From Pedobacter sp. W3I1 (GTDB taxonomy: Bacteria > Bacteroidota > Bacteroidia > Sphingobacteriales > Sphingobacteriaceae), in the NCBI RefSeq assembly GCF_030816015.1, contig NZ_JAUSXN010000001.1:3286001-3350000 (forward strand): a stretch of 64,000 nt of DNA, given 5' to 3'. Made by a program: the position numbers and the translations under genes. A model generated the notes under the pieces. That model was given only the letters and a program-made list of their open reading frames with translations, searched no databases and was not told the DNA's origin. Numbering within the stretch: position 1 is the stretch's first letter; every line of letters begins with the position of its first letter. Below are positions 10,501 through 18,747 of the stretch, in pieces.

Positions 10501-12043
10501 ATGATAAGTGCTGAGGACGTTTTGATAAAATAGCTAATGGCGTATCAGTACCCATTGAACCAATTGGTTCTTTTCCTTCAATTGCCATTGGCTTGAGCAA
10601 AAGATCTACATCTTCCCTGCTGTAACCAAAAACCTGTTGATATTTAAAAATAGATTCAGTAGATAAGCCAGTAAACATTACACGTGGCTCTGGTAATTCC
10701 TCTAAACGGATCTGATATTGATTAATCCAATCGGCATAAGGGCTTTTACCACACACTTCTTCTTTTATTTCGTTATCGCTGATAATTCTGCCTTGCTCCA
10801 TATCAACAACGAACATTTTACCAGGCGTTAAACGGCCTTTTTCGATTACTGTACTTTGATCGATGGCTAATGCACCAGCCTCTGAACCCATAATAACACG
10901 GTCATCAGAAGTAATGGCATAACGGGAAGGACGAAGACCGTTACGATCTAAAGTAGCACCAATTAATTTACCATCGGTAAAAGCAATCGCTGCAGGTCCA
11001 TCCCATGGTTCCATCAAAGTCGCATGGAATTCGTAGAATGCCCTTTTAACAGGATCCATATCTTCGTTACCATCCCATGCCTCTGGCACCAACATCATTA
11101 ATACATGAGGCAGGGTTCTTCCAGCGTGAAGTAACAATTCAATAACATTATCTAAACAGCCTGAATCTGAATTGGTTTCATCAATAACAGGCAGTAACAT
11201 ATCCAGTTCTTCAGGTGTAAAGTAAGCAGAAGCAAAAGACTTAACGCCTGCTCTAAACCAGTTTAAATTTCCTTGCAAGGTGTTAATCTCACCATTATGT
11301 GCAATAAAGCGGAATGGTTGGGCTAACCGCCATGAAGGGAAAGTATTGGTAGCAAAACGGGAGTGAACTAAACCTAAAGCAGAAACCATGCGCTTATCGG
11401 TAAGATCGGTAAAATAGGTACGGACCTGTAATGAAGTAAGCTGACCTTTATATATAATGGTTTGCGCTGAAAGCGAAACAATATAAAAATCTTTACCACC
11501 GTGAACGGTGTTTACGATCAGTTTAATCAGGTAGTTTTTAAAAATATAAAGTTTACGTTCGAAATCTGCGCCTGGCGCTACCGCATACGGACGGGCAATA
11601 AATACCTGCTCAATTTCTGGTTCAACAGAAAGGGCCATATTGCCAATATCTGTTGTATCAACATCAACTTTTCTAAAACCTAGAATTTCCAGGCCTAGTT
11701 TTTCGGCGGCACGGTAAATCAATTCTCTGCACTCTTCTCTTGATCTGATATCCTTTGGCATAAATAACATACCTACACCATAATTATTGGTTTCAGGCAG
11801 GCTAAAGCCAGCTTTTAAACATTCGTCATAAAAAAATTCGTGAGGAATCTGAATCATAATACCTGCACCATCGCCTGTATTTGGTTCTGCTCCACATGCC
11901 CCTCTATGATCTAGATTCTCTAAAATAGTAAGTGCATCAGAGATGATTTGATGCGATTTTCGCCCTTTCACATGTGCAACGAACCCAATACCGCAGGCAT
12001 CGTGTTCAAATTGCGCATCGTACAATCCACTGTTTGGTTCCAT
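7544..12043 (-). CDS. gltB: Glutamate synthase, large (alpha) subunit
   Basis: The 1,499-residue catalytic subunit of glutamate synthase is complete. The N-terminal class-II amidotransferase domain starts at Cys17 (DACGIGFVAHVKG), which implies removal of a 16-residue propeptide. The FMN/synthase domain carries GGKSNTGEGGED and KPGEGGQLPGHKV, the 3Fe-4S cysteines lie in CIMMRKCHLNTCPVG, and the C-terminal beta-helix domain follows (GGEVLILGDTGSNFAAGMSGG). Ammonia from glutamine is channelled to 2-oxoglutarate. It is the first gene of the gltB-gltD operon, and a long AT-rich leader region lies upstream. Confidence 0.98.
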   Translation of the reverse strand: MEPNSGLYDAQFEHDACGIGFVAHVKGRKSHQIISDALTILENLDHRGACGAEPNTGDGAGIMIQIPHEFFYDECLKAGFSLPETNNYGVGMLFMPKDIRSREECRELIYRAAEKLGLEILGFRKVDVDTTDIGNMALSVEPEIEQVFIARPYAVAPGADFERKLYIFKNYLIKLIVNTVHGGKDFYIVSLSAQTIIYKGQLTSLQVRTYFTDLTDKRMVSALGLVHSRFATNTFPSWRLAQPFRFIAHNGEINTLQGNLNWFRAGVKSFASAYFTPEELDMLLPVIDETNSDSGCLDNVIELLLHAGRTLPHVLMMLVPEAWDGNEDMDPVKRAFYEFHATLMEPWDGPAAIAFTDGKLIGATLDRNGLRPSRYAITSDDRVIMGSEAGALAIDQSTVIEKGRLTPGKMFVVDMEQGRIISDNEIKEEVCGKSPYADWINQYQIRLEELPEPRVMFTGLSTESIFKYQQVFGYSREDVDLLLKPMAIEGKEPIGSMGTDTPLAILSKRPQHLSSYFKQLFAQVTNPPIDPIREKVVMSLASFMGSMGNLLEETPKQAHCVAIKHPILTNQELEKLRSIDTGVFQAKTLQTYFRADGKPGAMAKALDRLCRYAVDAVEDGFQVIVLTDRAIDSEHAAMPSLLAVSAVHHHLIRKGYRGAVGIVIEAGDIWEVHHFATLLGFGVTAINPYLALETINEFKEESGLSAEQLTKNYIYAVNSGLLKIFSKMGISTLQSYQGAQIFEILGLNKQVVNTYFTGAVSRIGGLGLDEIAKETLIKHHRSFGPLTLTENLLPAGGTYKFRRKGEAHLFNPQTIHLLQNATRKNDYNIFKQYSKLVNEQTQQAYTIRGLFEFNYIRPSVPLNEVEPTEAILKRFATGAMSFGSISHEAHSTLAIAMNRIGGKSNTGEGGEDEMRYTKLPNGDSMRSAIKQVASARFGVTSYYLTNADELQIKMAQGAKPGEGGQLPGHKVDDWIAKVRHSTPGVGLISPPPHHDIYSIEDLAQLIFDLKNANRAARINVKLVSKAGVGTIAAGVAKAHADVILVSGFDGGTGASPLTSIQHAGLPWELGLAEAHQTLVKNKLRNRIVLQTDGQLKTGRDIAIAALLGAEEWGVATAALVTSGCIMMRKCHLNTCPVGVATQDPELRKLFTGDADHVVNLFYFLAEELREIMAELGFRTIHEMIGQADILKVRELPAEDWKLKHLDLSAVLYKAEENGLPLFNTEGQDHGLDHVLDHQLIAAAQPAIDHNEPVFASFNVKNTDRALGTMLSNEISKVHLGAGLPPDTINFKFVGSAGQSFGAFNTRGVTLSLEGEANDYVGKGLSGARLAIYPFSNSTFVPEQNIIIGNVALYGATSGELFARGKAGERFAVRNSGATAVVEGVGDHGCEYMTGGEVLILGDTGSNFAAGMSGGVAWVYDANGTFARKCNKEMVDLDPLQAEDEERILALLKTHIRLTDSRVAEFILSDWKTQSAHFVKVFPKEYKAVLSKRNQQVKTH

Positions 12044-12453
12044 TCTTTGCTCGTTAGTTGTTAGTGTATAGGAAACACTAAGATACGAAAAACAAATTTT
12101 AAATTACAGAGTTGACACGCTTTTTAGAAAAATTTTAGTCCTTAAGTAATTTAAAGCATTTTAATTAAAAAAATGATAATAATAGCGATAAATATTTATC
12201 AAATTTATAATGGTAATATTATACAATAAATTCACTTTTTCCGCTAAAATCCAGCCTAAAACGTTTTATTTATTGATTTATTTATGAATATTTTATTTAT
12301 ATATAAATATTGTGCTCGAAATATTGCTCATCTTGTATTTCCTTCTATTATCTAAAAATACACATTTTAATTTTATTAATTTATTAATCAGCCACATAGC
12401 CTAAAAGAGAAAAAAAAATACAAAAATGCATTTCGCGGAACAACTTCTTTTTC
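12044..12453. other. AT-rich interval between gltB and the SRP RNA
   Basis: About 410 bp of very AT-rich sequence separates divergent gltB from the SRP RNA promoter. It must carry the gltB promoter and perhaps nitrogen-control sites, but I see no clear box, palindrome or small gene. Confidence 0.5.
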
Positions 12454-12461
12454 TACCTTTG
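12430..12461 (+). promoter_or_regulatory. Bacteroidota-type promoter of the SRP RNA
   Basis: The box TACCTTTG at 12454-12461 matches the Bacteroidota -7 consensus TAnnTTTG and ends 5 nt before the predicted RNA 5' end. A weak upstream element (tttc near 12431) sits at about the right spacing. Confidence 0.7.
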
Positions 12462-12465
12462 TGGC

Positions 12466-12563
12466 CGGGCAAGTCTTTTACGACCAGCTCCCTTTGAACT
12501 CCCCCAGGGTGGGAACACAGCAAGGGTAGAAGGTTGTAGCGGTGCGATAGAAGGTGCTTGCCC
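12466..12563 (+). ncRNA. ffs: Signal recognition particle RNA, bacterial small type (4.5S)
   Basis: This is the RNA core of the signal recognition particle, which binds Ffh for co-translational targeting to the membrane. The roughly 98-nt RNA folds as one long rod. The terminal arms gggcaag (12467-12473) and cttgccc (12557-12563) pair. The conserved apical helix 8 is seen as ccccaggg, a gggaac loop region and acagcaaggg, the Bacteroidota form of the Ffh-binding site. A T-run follows directly, and a TAnnTTTG promoter lies just upstream. Confidence 0.92.
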
Positions 12564-12571
12564 TTTTTTTC
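12557..12571 (+). terminator. U-run terminator of the SRP RNA
   Basis: The 3' arm of the SRP rod (cttgccc) is followed by seven or more T, so the RNA's own terminal stem acts as the terminator hairpin. Confidence 0.7.
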
Positions 12572-12652
12572 TTTTCCCTTAATCCCCTGAAGGGGGAATT
12601 AAATTCTTCAGGGTTCAATCATAGAAACTCAAATATTTAAGAATTTATAACC

Positions 12653-13312
12653 ATGAAATTTTTTATTGACACAGCAAATCTTGATCAAATCAAAGAGGCG
12701 CAAGACTTAGGCGTTTTAGATGGCGTAACCACCAACCCTAGCTTAATGGCTAAAGAAGGTATTACAGGTGAGCAAAATGTAATTAACCATTATAAAGCGA
12801 TTTGCGATATCGTTGATGATAACGTAAGTGCTGAAGTAATTGCAACCACTTTCGATGAGATTATTAAAGAAGGTGAAGCTTTAGCGGCCTTAAACCCGAA
12901 AATCGTAGTAAAAGTTCCAATGATTAAAGATGGCGTTAAAGCCATTAAATATTTCTCTTCAAAAGGAATTAAAACAAACTGTACTTTAATTTTCTCTGCC
13001 GGACAGGCTTTATTGGCTGCCAAAGCAGGAGCTACTTACGTTTCTCCATTTTTAGGTCGTTTAGATGATATTTCTAGCGATGGTTTGTCTTTAATTGAAG
13101 ATATCAGAACTATTTTTGATAACTACGGTTACGAAACTCAGATTTTAGCGGCATCCATCCGTGGACCATTGCACATTGTAAACTGTGCTAAATTAGGTGC
13201 TGATGTAATTACTGCACCATTAGCTGCAATTGTTGGTTTATTAAAACACCCGTTAACCGATAGCGGTTTAGCTACATTTTTAGCTGACCACGCTAAAGCA
13301 GCCGGGAAATAG
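12653..13312 (+). CDS. TalC-type transaldolase (FSA/TalC family)
   Basis: This 219-residue TIM-barrel enzyme moves dihydroxyacetone units in the non-oxidative pentose phosphate pathway. The N-terminus [14 protein letters not shown] and the motif [13 protein letters not shown] are typical. Lys87 in IVVKVPM is the Schiff-base lysine. Phe133 in [12 protein letters not shown] sits where E. coli fructose-6-phosphate aldolase has Tyr131. In this family Phe there favours transaldolase over aldolase activity, although databases often label such proteins 'fructose-6-phosphate aldolase'. It follows the SRP RNA and has its own terminator, so it is probably a single-gene unit. Confidence 0.93.
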   Translation: MKFFIDTANLDQIKEAQDLGVLDGVTTNPSLMAKEGITGEQNVINHYKAICDIVDDNVSAEVIATTFDEIIKEGEALAALNPKIVVKVPMIKDGVKAIKYFSSKGIKTNCTLIFSAGQALLAAKAGATYVSPFLGRLDDISSDGLSLIEDIRTIFDNYGYETQILAASIRGPLHIVNCAKLGADVITAPLAAIVGLLKHPLTDSGLATFLADHAKAAGK

Positions 13313-13337
13313 AATAAAATAAGTCGAAAGTCTTTAG

Positions 13338-13384
13338 TCCTAAGTCTTGAGTCGGGTTTCCGGTTTAAGACTTAGGATTTTTTG
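13338..13384 (+). terminator. Terminator after the transaldolase gene
   Basis: The stem tcctaagtctt and aagacttagga is 11 bp and perfect, with an 18-nt loop and a following run of six T. It lies 25 bp past the stop codon. Confidence 0.8.
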
Positions 13385-14930
13385 TTTGTGGGCATCTTAC
13401 GAAATCTCAAAGGGTTTGGACGTTGTAGGATTTTGTAAGTATGAGGTGGGAAAAGCGTATTAGAATTTCAGAAGCTTCTGACTTACGAAGTTATTCATCC
13501 GCTCCTTCCCTTTCTAAACTTCGTATTCATTGCGAAATTTCTTTTTTGGAGCGCAAAAACAGTGCTCGTAGGTACCTGTAGTCCTGCTTTCCATTATATT
13601 CCGGTGAATTTTCGATAAAGACAAATTAGTCGGATACCGGAATGCCATTTCAATCAGGTCTAGGTGGCAGTAATAAAAGTTCTTTTTCCAGTTCGGAATT
13701 CCGTAAAATGAATTATGCGTTAACGATGGAAACGGCATCCTTTTTGGCTATCATCCTGAGGGGTAATTAGTTGTATAAAAATCAATATGAATGGCTGAGA
13801 AGTTAAAGGAGATAGCTCCCTCAAACTATCGTCATTTCGAGCGGAGTGCAACGCAGTCGAGAAATCTGCCTAGATAGATCTCTCCGTTTCGCTGCGCTTC
13901 AGTCGATGTGACGACACTTTTTATCGAAGTCTGTCAATGATAGCGGTTAGAATTTTTAAATACAAGGGAGGGTTGATGATAGATTTGTAACTGTTGTATG
14001 TAAACGCTTATTATCAGTTAAATAAAGCTGTCGTTGATTGGGATGCGCAAGTTTAGTAAAGAAAGCGTAATCGAAATCCGCAGGCTAGGGCTGACTAAGT
14101 TTTATCCGCTCCTTCCCTTTCTAAACTTTGCAAGTCATCGCGTTATGCTGCGTTAACGATGGAAACGGCATCCTTTTTGGCTGTCATCCTGAGGGGTAAT
14201 TAGTTGTATAAAAATCAATATGAATGGCTGAGAAGTTAAAGGAGATAGCTTCCTCAAACTATCGTCATTTCGAGCGGAGTGCAACGCAGTCGAGAAATCT
14301 GCCTAGATAGATCTCTCCGTTTCGCTGCGCTTCTGTCGAGATGACGACGCTTTTTATTGAAGTCTGTAAATGATAGCGGTTAGAATTTTTAAATACAAGG
14401 GAGGGTTGATGATAGATTTGTAACTGTTGTATGTAAACGCTTATTATCAGTTAAATAAAGCTGTTGTTGATTTGGATGCGCAAGTTTAGTAAAGAAAGCG
14501 TAATCGAAATCCGCAGGCTAGGGCTGACTAAGTTTTATCCGCTCCTTCCCTTTCTAAACTTTGCAAGTCATCGCGTTATGCTGCGTTAACGATGGAAACG
14601 GCATCCTTTTTGGCTGTCATCCTGAGTGGTAATTAGTTGTATAAAAATCAATATGAATGGCTGAGAAGTTAAAGGAGATAGCTCCCTCAAACTATCGTCA
14701 TTTCGAGCGGAGTGCAGCGCAGTCGAGAAATCTGCCTGGATAGATCTCTCCGTTTCGTTGCGCTTCAGTCGAGATGACGACCGATTTTAAATCGTAGTCG
14801 AAGGACAGCCAAAAAGATATAGTGTACAGCGTGTTAAAACGCCCAAATGATAATGCCTTGGTTAATAGTCTTGATCCATAAATCAATGTAACTCTGGACT
14901 TAGAACTTTTTATGCACCCTAAAAGGAGCT
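13385..14930. repeat. 433-bp tandem repeat region, about 2.5 to 3 copies
   Basis: A unit of 433 bp is repeated in direct orientation. The marker gttaacgatggaaacggcat begins at 13719, 14152 and 14585, giving exactly the same period twice. The first two units are nearly identical, the third stops matching near 14780, and a diverged partial unit precedes them (ccgctccttccctttctaaact at about 13499, then 14107 and 14540). Each unit contains a palindrome of the cgtcatttcga family. No coding sequence was accepted in this 1.5-kb stretch; a 74-codon frame at 13514-13738 runs across repeat sequence. Confidence 0.9.
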
Positions 14931-15437
14931 CTAGACTAAAGACTCACGACTAAGGACTTCCTTTATTTTCTCGTAACTAATCTGCTCATCTGGTTCGATC
15001 AGGATGCCCTTTACCCCTGCCCCATTTGCCGCTTCCACATCTCTGGGCTTATCGCCGATCATAATAGATTGCGCCGGGTCAATATCGTACAGAGCAATGG
15101 CATCTAAAATCATTCCCGATGCTGGTTTTCTGCATTTGCATTCGCCGCCAACGGTTGGGTGGTGCGGACAGTAGTAAAAAGCTTTAATATCAGCTCCTTT
15201 AGCTACAAAAGCATTTTTCAATAGCTGGTGCATGGTACCCAATTCTTCTTCTGTATAGCGCTTTAAAGCAATGCCACCTTGGTTGGTAATCACGATCAGC
15301 AGATAACCTTCGTCGAATAGTTTTTTTAATACGGGGATCTGGTATTCTAATATTTCAAAATCTTCAACACGGCAGATGTAATCGTATATTTCGTGATTAA
15401 GTACACCATCGCGGTCGAGAAAAATAGCTTTGTTCAT
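14931..15437 (-). CDS. gmhB: D-glycero-D-manno-heptose 1,7-bisphosphate phosphatase (GmhB)
   Basis: This 168-residue HAD-family phosphatase belongs to the ADP-heptose branch of lipopolysaccharide synthesis. The nucleophile motif FLDRDGVLN holds Asp8 and Asp10. ITNQGG is motif II, and IGDKPRDVEAA is the late acidic motif. The GmhB-specific zinc loop is present as Cys90, His92, Cys100 and Cys102 in YYCPHHPTVGGECKCRKP. Length fits the family. It lies downstream of the transporter gene but behind a hairpin, so it may be transcribed separately. A related histidinol phosphatase is less likely without a partner domain. Confidence 0.88.
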   Translation of the reverse strand: MNKAIFLDRDGVLNHEIYDYICRVEDFEILEYQIPVLKKLFDEGYLLIVITNQGGIALKRYTEEELGTMHQLLKNAFVAKGADIKAFYYCPHHPTVGGECKCRKPASGMILDAIALYDIDPAQSIMIGDKPRDVEAANGAGVKGILIEPDEQISYEKIKEVLSRESLV

Positions 15438-15545
15438 TATTGAGATATGAGTATTGTGATATAAGTATCAAGATTTGAGTATTGAATATCAAGATTCAAC
15501 CTCGTTTATAATTTTGCCAAAATAACTGAAAATTAATCGCAAAAG

Positions 15546-15574
15546 AAAGCCCAATCTAATTAAAGATCGGGCTT
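15546..15574 (-). terminator. Hairpin after the sugar transporter gene
   Basis: The inverted repeat aagcccaatct and agatcgggctt has one imperfect pair and a 7-nt loop. It lies 26 bp beyond the transporter stop and before gmhB on the same strand. On the minus strand the hairpin is followed by only a short T-run (tttctttt), so the call is moderate. Confidence 0.6.
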
Positions 15575-15599
15575 AATCATAAAATTTATTTGGTTTTGG

Positions 15600-16886
15600 T
15601 TATTTCAAATTCAATCCTGCTTTGTGGCCTTTTATGGCAAAAAAGAGAATATATAAGTAACAAGGTAATACCGTTAAAAGATAGGCCATTTGAAAGTTAA
15701 CATGTAATTTTTCATTTAAGAAAGCGTACAATAATGGCATTAAAGCCCCGCCTGCAATACCCATAATCATAATAGCCGAACCGATTTTGGTGAATTTACC
15801 CAGGTGACTAATCCCCAGCGGGAAAATTGCCGGCCACATGAGTGAATTGGCTAAACCCAATAAGGCAACAAAAATTACAGCAAACCAACTCGAAATGGCA
15901 AAAGATAAAATGGTAAATATGATCCCTAAAATAGCACAAATTCTAAGGGCTTTTTGTTGAGAGATGTATTTTGGAATGGTAATGATGCCAATGATATAAC
16001 CAATTAACATACTAAAAAGGGTAATGGAGGTTAATTTCCCACTAATCTCTGCGCTAATGCCTAACTCGCGACCATAAATGCCAATAATATCACCCGCCAT
16101 AACCTCTGCGCCTACATAAACAAAAATACAAAGTGCGCCCAGGAATAAGTGTGGAAACTGAAAGATGCTTGTATGTTTTACCACTTCTCCTTTGCTTTCG
16201 TCGATCACATCTTCTTCTACCTCAACTTCAGGAAGGTTAGTGAATTTAATAAAAATGGCAAAAAGGCAGAAAACGATTGCTAAAACAATGTACGGCATAT
16301 TTACACGGCCTAAAACATCATTTAATAACTGCTCGTGAACAGCGCCGGTAGCCGCTTTGATCTGTTTCTCCACTTCTGAAGCGTTTTTCAAAAACAGACT
16401 GCCCATTATCAAAGGCACTATCATTCCGGCAAACTTATTACAGATACCTGCAATACTGATCCGTTTTGCAGCACTTTCAATTGGGCCAATAATGGTTAAG
16501 TAAGGATTTGATGCCGTTTGTAGCAAAGCCAATGCCGCCCCCTGAACAAAAATGCCGGTTAAAAACAATCCAAAGGTTCTGGTTTGGGCTGCCGGTATAA
16601 ATATCAATGAACCCAGGCCTAAAATTACCAAACCTAAAACAATTCCATTTTTAAAACCAACTTTCTTCAGTATCCACGATGATGGCAGCGCTAAAAAGAA
16701 GTAAGCCATGTATGATGCAAAGGTTACAAAGAATGCCTGTAAATTTGATAAGCCGAAAGATAATTTAAAGAAAGGAATTAAGGTTCCGTTTGCCCAGGTT
16801 ACAAAGCCAAAAATAAAGAATAGGGCACAGATAATAATAAGTGGTTTCGGCCCTTGCGTTTGACCTGGTTTTGTTGTTTGTTGCAT
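15600..16886 (-). CDS. Sugar MFS transporter, FucP/GluP family
   Basis: A 428-residue inner-membrane protein with about 12 hydrophobic segments. The opening FGFVTWANGTLIPFFKL and the motif LLQTASNPYLTIIGP are typical of the fucose/glucose/galactose:proton symporter group (FHS family), which also includes fucose permease. The long loop around residues 175-235 includes an acidic stretch (EVEVEEDVIDES) between the two six-helix halves. The sugar cannot be fixed by reading, so no symbol is given. It lies 103 bp downstream of the formylglycine-generating enzyme gene on the same strand and may be co-transcribed with it. Confidence 0.87.
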   Translation of the reverse strand: MQQTTKPGQTQGPKPLIIICALFFIFGFVTWANGTLIPFFKLSFGLSNLQAFFVTFASYMAYFFLALPSSWILKKVGFKNGIVLGLVILGLGSLIFIPAAQTRTFGLFLTGIFVQGAALALLQTASNPYLTIIGPIESAAKRISIAGICNKFAGMIVPLIMGSLFLKNASEVEKQIKAATGAVHEQLLNDVLGRVNMPYIVLAIVFCLFAIFIKFTNLPEVEVEEDVIDESKGEVVKHTSIFQFPHLFLGALCIFVYVGAEVMAGDIIGIYGRELGISAEISGKLTSITLFSMLIGYIIGIITIPKYISQQKALRICAILGIIFTILSFAISSWFAVIFVALLGLANSLMWPAIFPLGISHLGKFTKIGSAIMIMGIAGGALMPLLYAFLNEKLHVNFQMAYLLTVLPCYLYILFFAIKGHKAGLNLK

Positions 16887-16989
16887 AAAGTTTGGTTCAG
16901 TTTAATTTGTTCGGACCAAACTAAACAATAATATCTGATAAAATATGGGTCAAACGTTTGCGTGATTTTAATTTTAACTAAAAAGGGCT

Positions 16990-18111
16990 TTAATTGGTGC
17001 TCACGCACCTAAAACCGGTATGTTCTAAGCCGGTATCAACAGAAGTTTTCATCCTGGAGGTTACCCGGTAACCTTTACAATAAGAAGCGTTACACATAAA
17101 AGAACCGCCCCTTACCACCTTTTTAGGTACAGTTGGTTCCATGGGATCGTAGCTATCTGACGGGCCTTTAGGGTTATTGCTCAACCCTGAAAGCGTGCTA
17201 TAATAATCTGGTCGGTACCAATCGCTGCACCACTCCCACACGTTGCCCGCCATATCGTAAAGCCCGTAACCATTCGGCTTAAATTTTTTCACTGCAGCTA
17301 AACCATTAAAACCATCCCAATTGGTATTTTTAACCGGAAAGCTCCCCTGCCAGGTATTGGCCTTTACTTTGCCTTTCTCTATATCTTCATTCCCCCATGG
17401 ATATTTTTCATTTTTCAGTGCACCTCTTGCCGCATGCTCCCACTCTGCTTCTGTGGGTAAACGTTTACCCGACCATTTACAATAGGCCATGGCGTCATCC
17501 CAGGATACATGTACAACCGGGAAGTTTTCTTTTCCATTGATATCGCTGTTAGGGCCATGTGGATGTTTCCAATTGGCGCCTTTAACCCAGCGCCACCATT
17601 GCGAGGCATCATTTAAAGTGGTAACACTTTTAGGCTGATAGAAAACTAAAGACGCTGCAACAAAAACACTATCAGGTGGTTTTGGTGTACCTGCCGGAAG
17701 CTGTTTTTTCATTTCTTCCCAATCTGGTTTGCGCTCGGCCGTAGTCATATATCCGGTAGCATCAACAAACTTTTTAAAACTGGCATTGGTTACTTCGGTA
17801 GCATCCATCCAGAAAGAAGAAACTTTAACCTGATGTTGAGGGTATTCATCATCTCTACCTTCTTTATCAGAAGCGCCCATTGCAAATTCGCCTGCTGGAA
17901 TTAAAATCATGCCTTCATGACTCACTTTACTATTGGAGGCGAAACTTGAAGAATCTTTTACCGCACCAAACCGGCTAGGCATATTTTTTTCGCATGAGGC
18001 TAAAGAATCTTGTCTGTGTTTAGCCTTTTCTTCTTCTTTAGCATGATTAGATTGACAAGAAAGTATGAAGAGCAGCGGCAAAAAAAACAAAGCAGAAAGA
18101 AATCTATACAT
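16990..18111 (-). CDS. Lipoprotein formylglycine-generating (SUMF1-type) enzyme
   Basis: A 373-residue protein with a lipoprotein signal (FILSC, acylated Cys19) followed by one FGE-sulfatase domain. Domain signatures are LIPAGEFAMGA, YPQHQVKV, FWMDATEVTNASF, HVSWDDAMAYCKW, GKRLPTEAEWEHAARG, GLYDMAGNVWEWCSDW and the C-terminal RGGSFMCNASYC. The last motif carries a Cys pair (Cys340, Cys345) with the spacing of the catalytic pair of true formylglycine-generating enzymes. Many family members lack it, so this one could activate type-I sulfatases. No sulfatase gene is in the window. A role like the T9SS/gliding lipoprotein GldK is possible but less supported. Confidence 0.85.
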   Translation of the reverse strand: MYRFLSALFFLPLLFILSCQSNHAKEEEKAKHRQDSLASCEKNMPSRFGAVKDSSSFASNSKVSHEGMILIPAGEFAMGASDKEGRDDEYPQHQVKVSSFWMDATEVTNASFKKFVDATGYMTTAERKPDWEEMKKQLPAGTPKPPDSVFVAASLVFYQPKSVTTLNDASQWWRWVKGANWKHPHGPNSDINGKENFPVVHVSWDDAMAYCKWSGKRLPTEAEWEHAARGALKNEKYPWGNEDIEKGKVKANTWQGSFPVKNTNWDGFNGLAAVKKFKPNGYGLYDMAGNVWEWCSDWYRPDYYSTLSGLSNNPKGPSDSYDPMEPTVPKKVVRGGSFMCNASYCKGYRVTSRMKTSVDTGLEHTGFRCVSTN

Positions 18112-18221
18112 GATGGAGATTAAATTGGGTGCGATAAAAATATCAATTAAGTTTAAAAAAGAGAAGCTAAATAATTAATTCGCCTATAAATCAATACACT
18201 AACACGTTTCGCAATTTTTTA

Positions 18222-18253
18222 TTTGCAGGAAACACTCCATAACCCTATATTTG
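18222..18253 (+). promoter_or_regulatory. Bacteroidota promoter of tRNA-Lys
   Basis: TTTG at 18222-18225, a 20-nt spacer and TATATTTG at 18246-18253 match the Bacteroidota consensus very closely. The tRNA starts about 41 nt further on, leaving a short leader. Confidence 0.82.
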
Positions 18254-18294
18254 CACCACTTTAAAGGAAACGGATAACGTTTTTAAACAAAGTA

Positions 18295-18367
18295 GATTCC
18301 GTAGCTCAGCTGGTAGAGCATTACACTTTTAATGTAGTGGTCCTGGGTTCGAATCCCAGCGGGATCA
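18295..18367 (+). tRNA. tRNA-Lys (anticodon TTT)
   Basis: A 73-nt cloverleaf. The acceptor stem is gattccg/cgggatc with discriminator A, the D arm includes agctcagctggtagagc, the anticodon loop is cttttaa with anticodon TTT, and the T arm is ctggg-ttcgaat-cccag. CCA is not encoded. A strong promoter precedes it and a hairpin with T-run follows. Its 3' end matches a 27-bp sequence at 29098-29124. Confidence 0.97.
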
Positions 18368-18372
18368 CAAGA
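18346..18372 (+). repeat. Putative attL: 3' end of tRNA-Lys
   Basis: These 27 bp, the T arm through 5 bp past the tRNA, match 24 of 27 positions with 29098-29124 in direct orientation. A tRNA 3' end is the usual target of tyrosine-recombinase islands. No integrase gene survives. Confidence 0.5.
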
Positions 18373-18400
18373 AACCTCACAGAAATGTGAGGTTTTTTTG
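18372..18400 (+). terminator. Terminator of tRNA-Lys
   Basis: The stem aacctcac and gtgaggtt with loop agaaat is followed by a run of T, 5 bp past the tRNA 3' end. Confidence 0.88.
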
Positions 18401-18747
18401 TTTTATTCCGGCTGGGATTCGAATAGAAGCGCCGGCCTGGGTTCGATTTGTAAAAGGCTCAGGGCCGATATCGCCTACGTCCGTTCAAACTATCGACAGA
18501 TACGATTAATAGGTTGTATCATAAATTTGTCATCCTGAGCCTCCCGAAGAATCGGGACAAGTAGTCGAAGGACCTATTTAAATATTCTTTAAGGTGTTTC
18601 GACAAGCTCAACATGACAGCATCTCGGGCTGAATTGCCTTTATGATAACACAGATATGGGTAACATTCTTATTAATTTTACCCATATCCTGGATGCTCCA
18701 CTAATTATTTTGTAATTTACTTTCAGTATAAATCTAACCTAAATTAA
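18401..18747. other. Gene-free interval with tRNA-arm fragments and a small repeat element
   Basis: Two T-arm-like fragments lie here: gctgggattcgaat in inverted orientation at 18411-18424 and ggcctgggttcgat in direct orientation at 18434-18447. A 142-bp palindromic element follows at 18511-18652. No gene is visible. Confidence 0.55.
18511..18652. repeat. MITE-like palindromic element, copy 1
   Basis: It begins aggttgtatcataaattt and ends ttatgataaca, with internal arms gtcatcctgag and ctcaacatgac. A second copy with clearer ends lies at 51095-51223. The element is too short to encode a transposase. Confidence 0.6.

Noticed and set aside
13514..13738. A 74-codon minus-strand frame in the tandem-repeat region
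   Set aside because: It crosses into a repeat unit, has no family resemblance, and the aligned sequence in the next units is not kept open.
13719..14800. CRISPR-like reading of the repeated segments
   Set aside because: The units are 433 bp and contiguous without short repeats and unique spacers. No cas genes are in the window.
16990..18111. Calling this protein GldK of the T9SS/gliding machinery
   Set aside because: No gldL, gldM or gldN follows, and the catalytic Cys pair is intact, which fits a real formylglycine-generating enzyme better.
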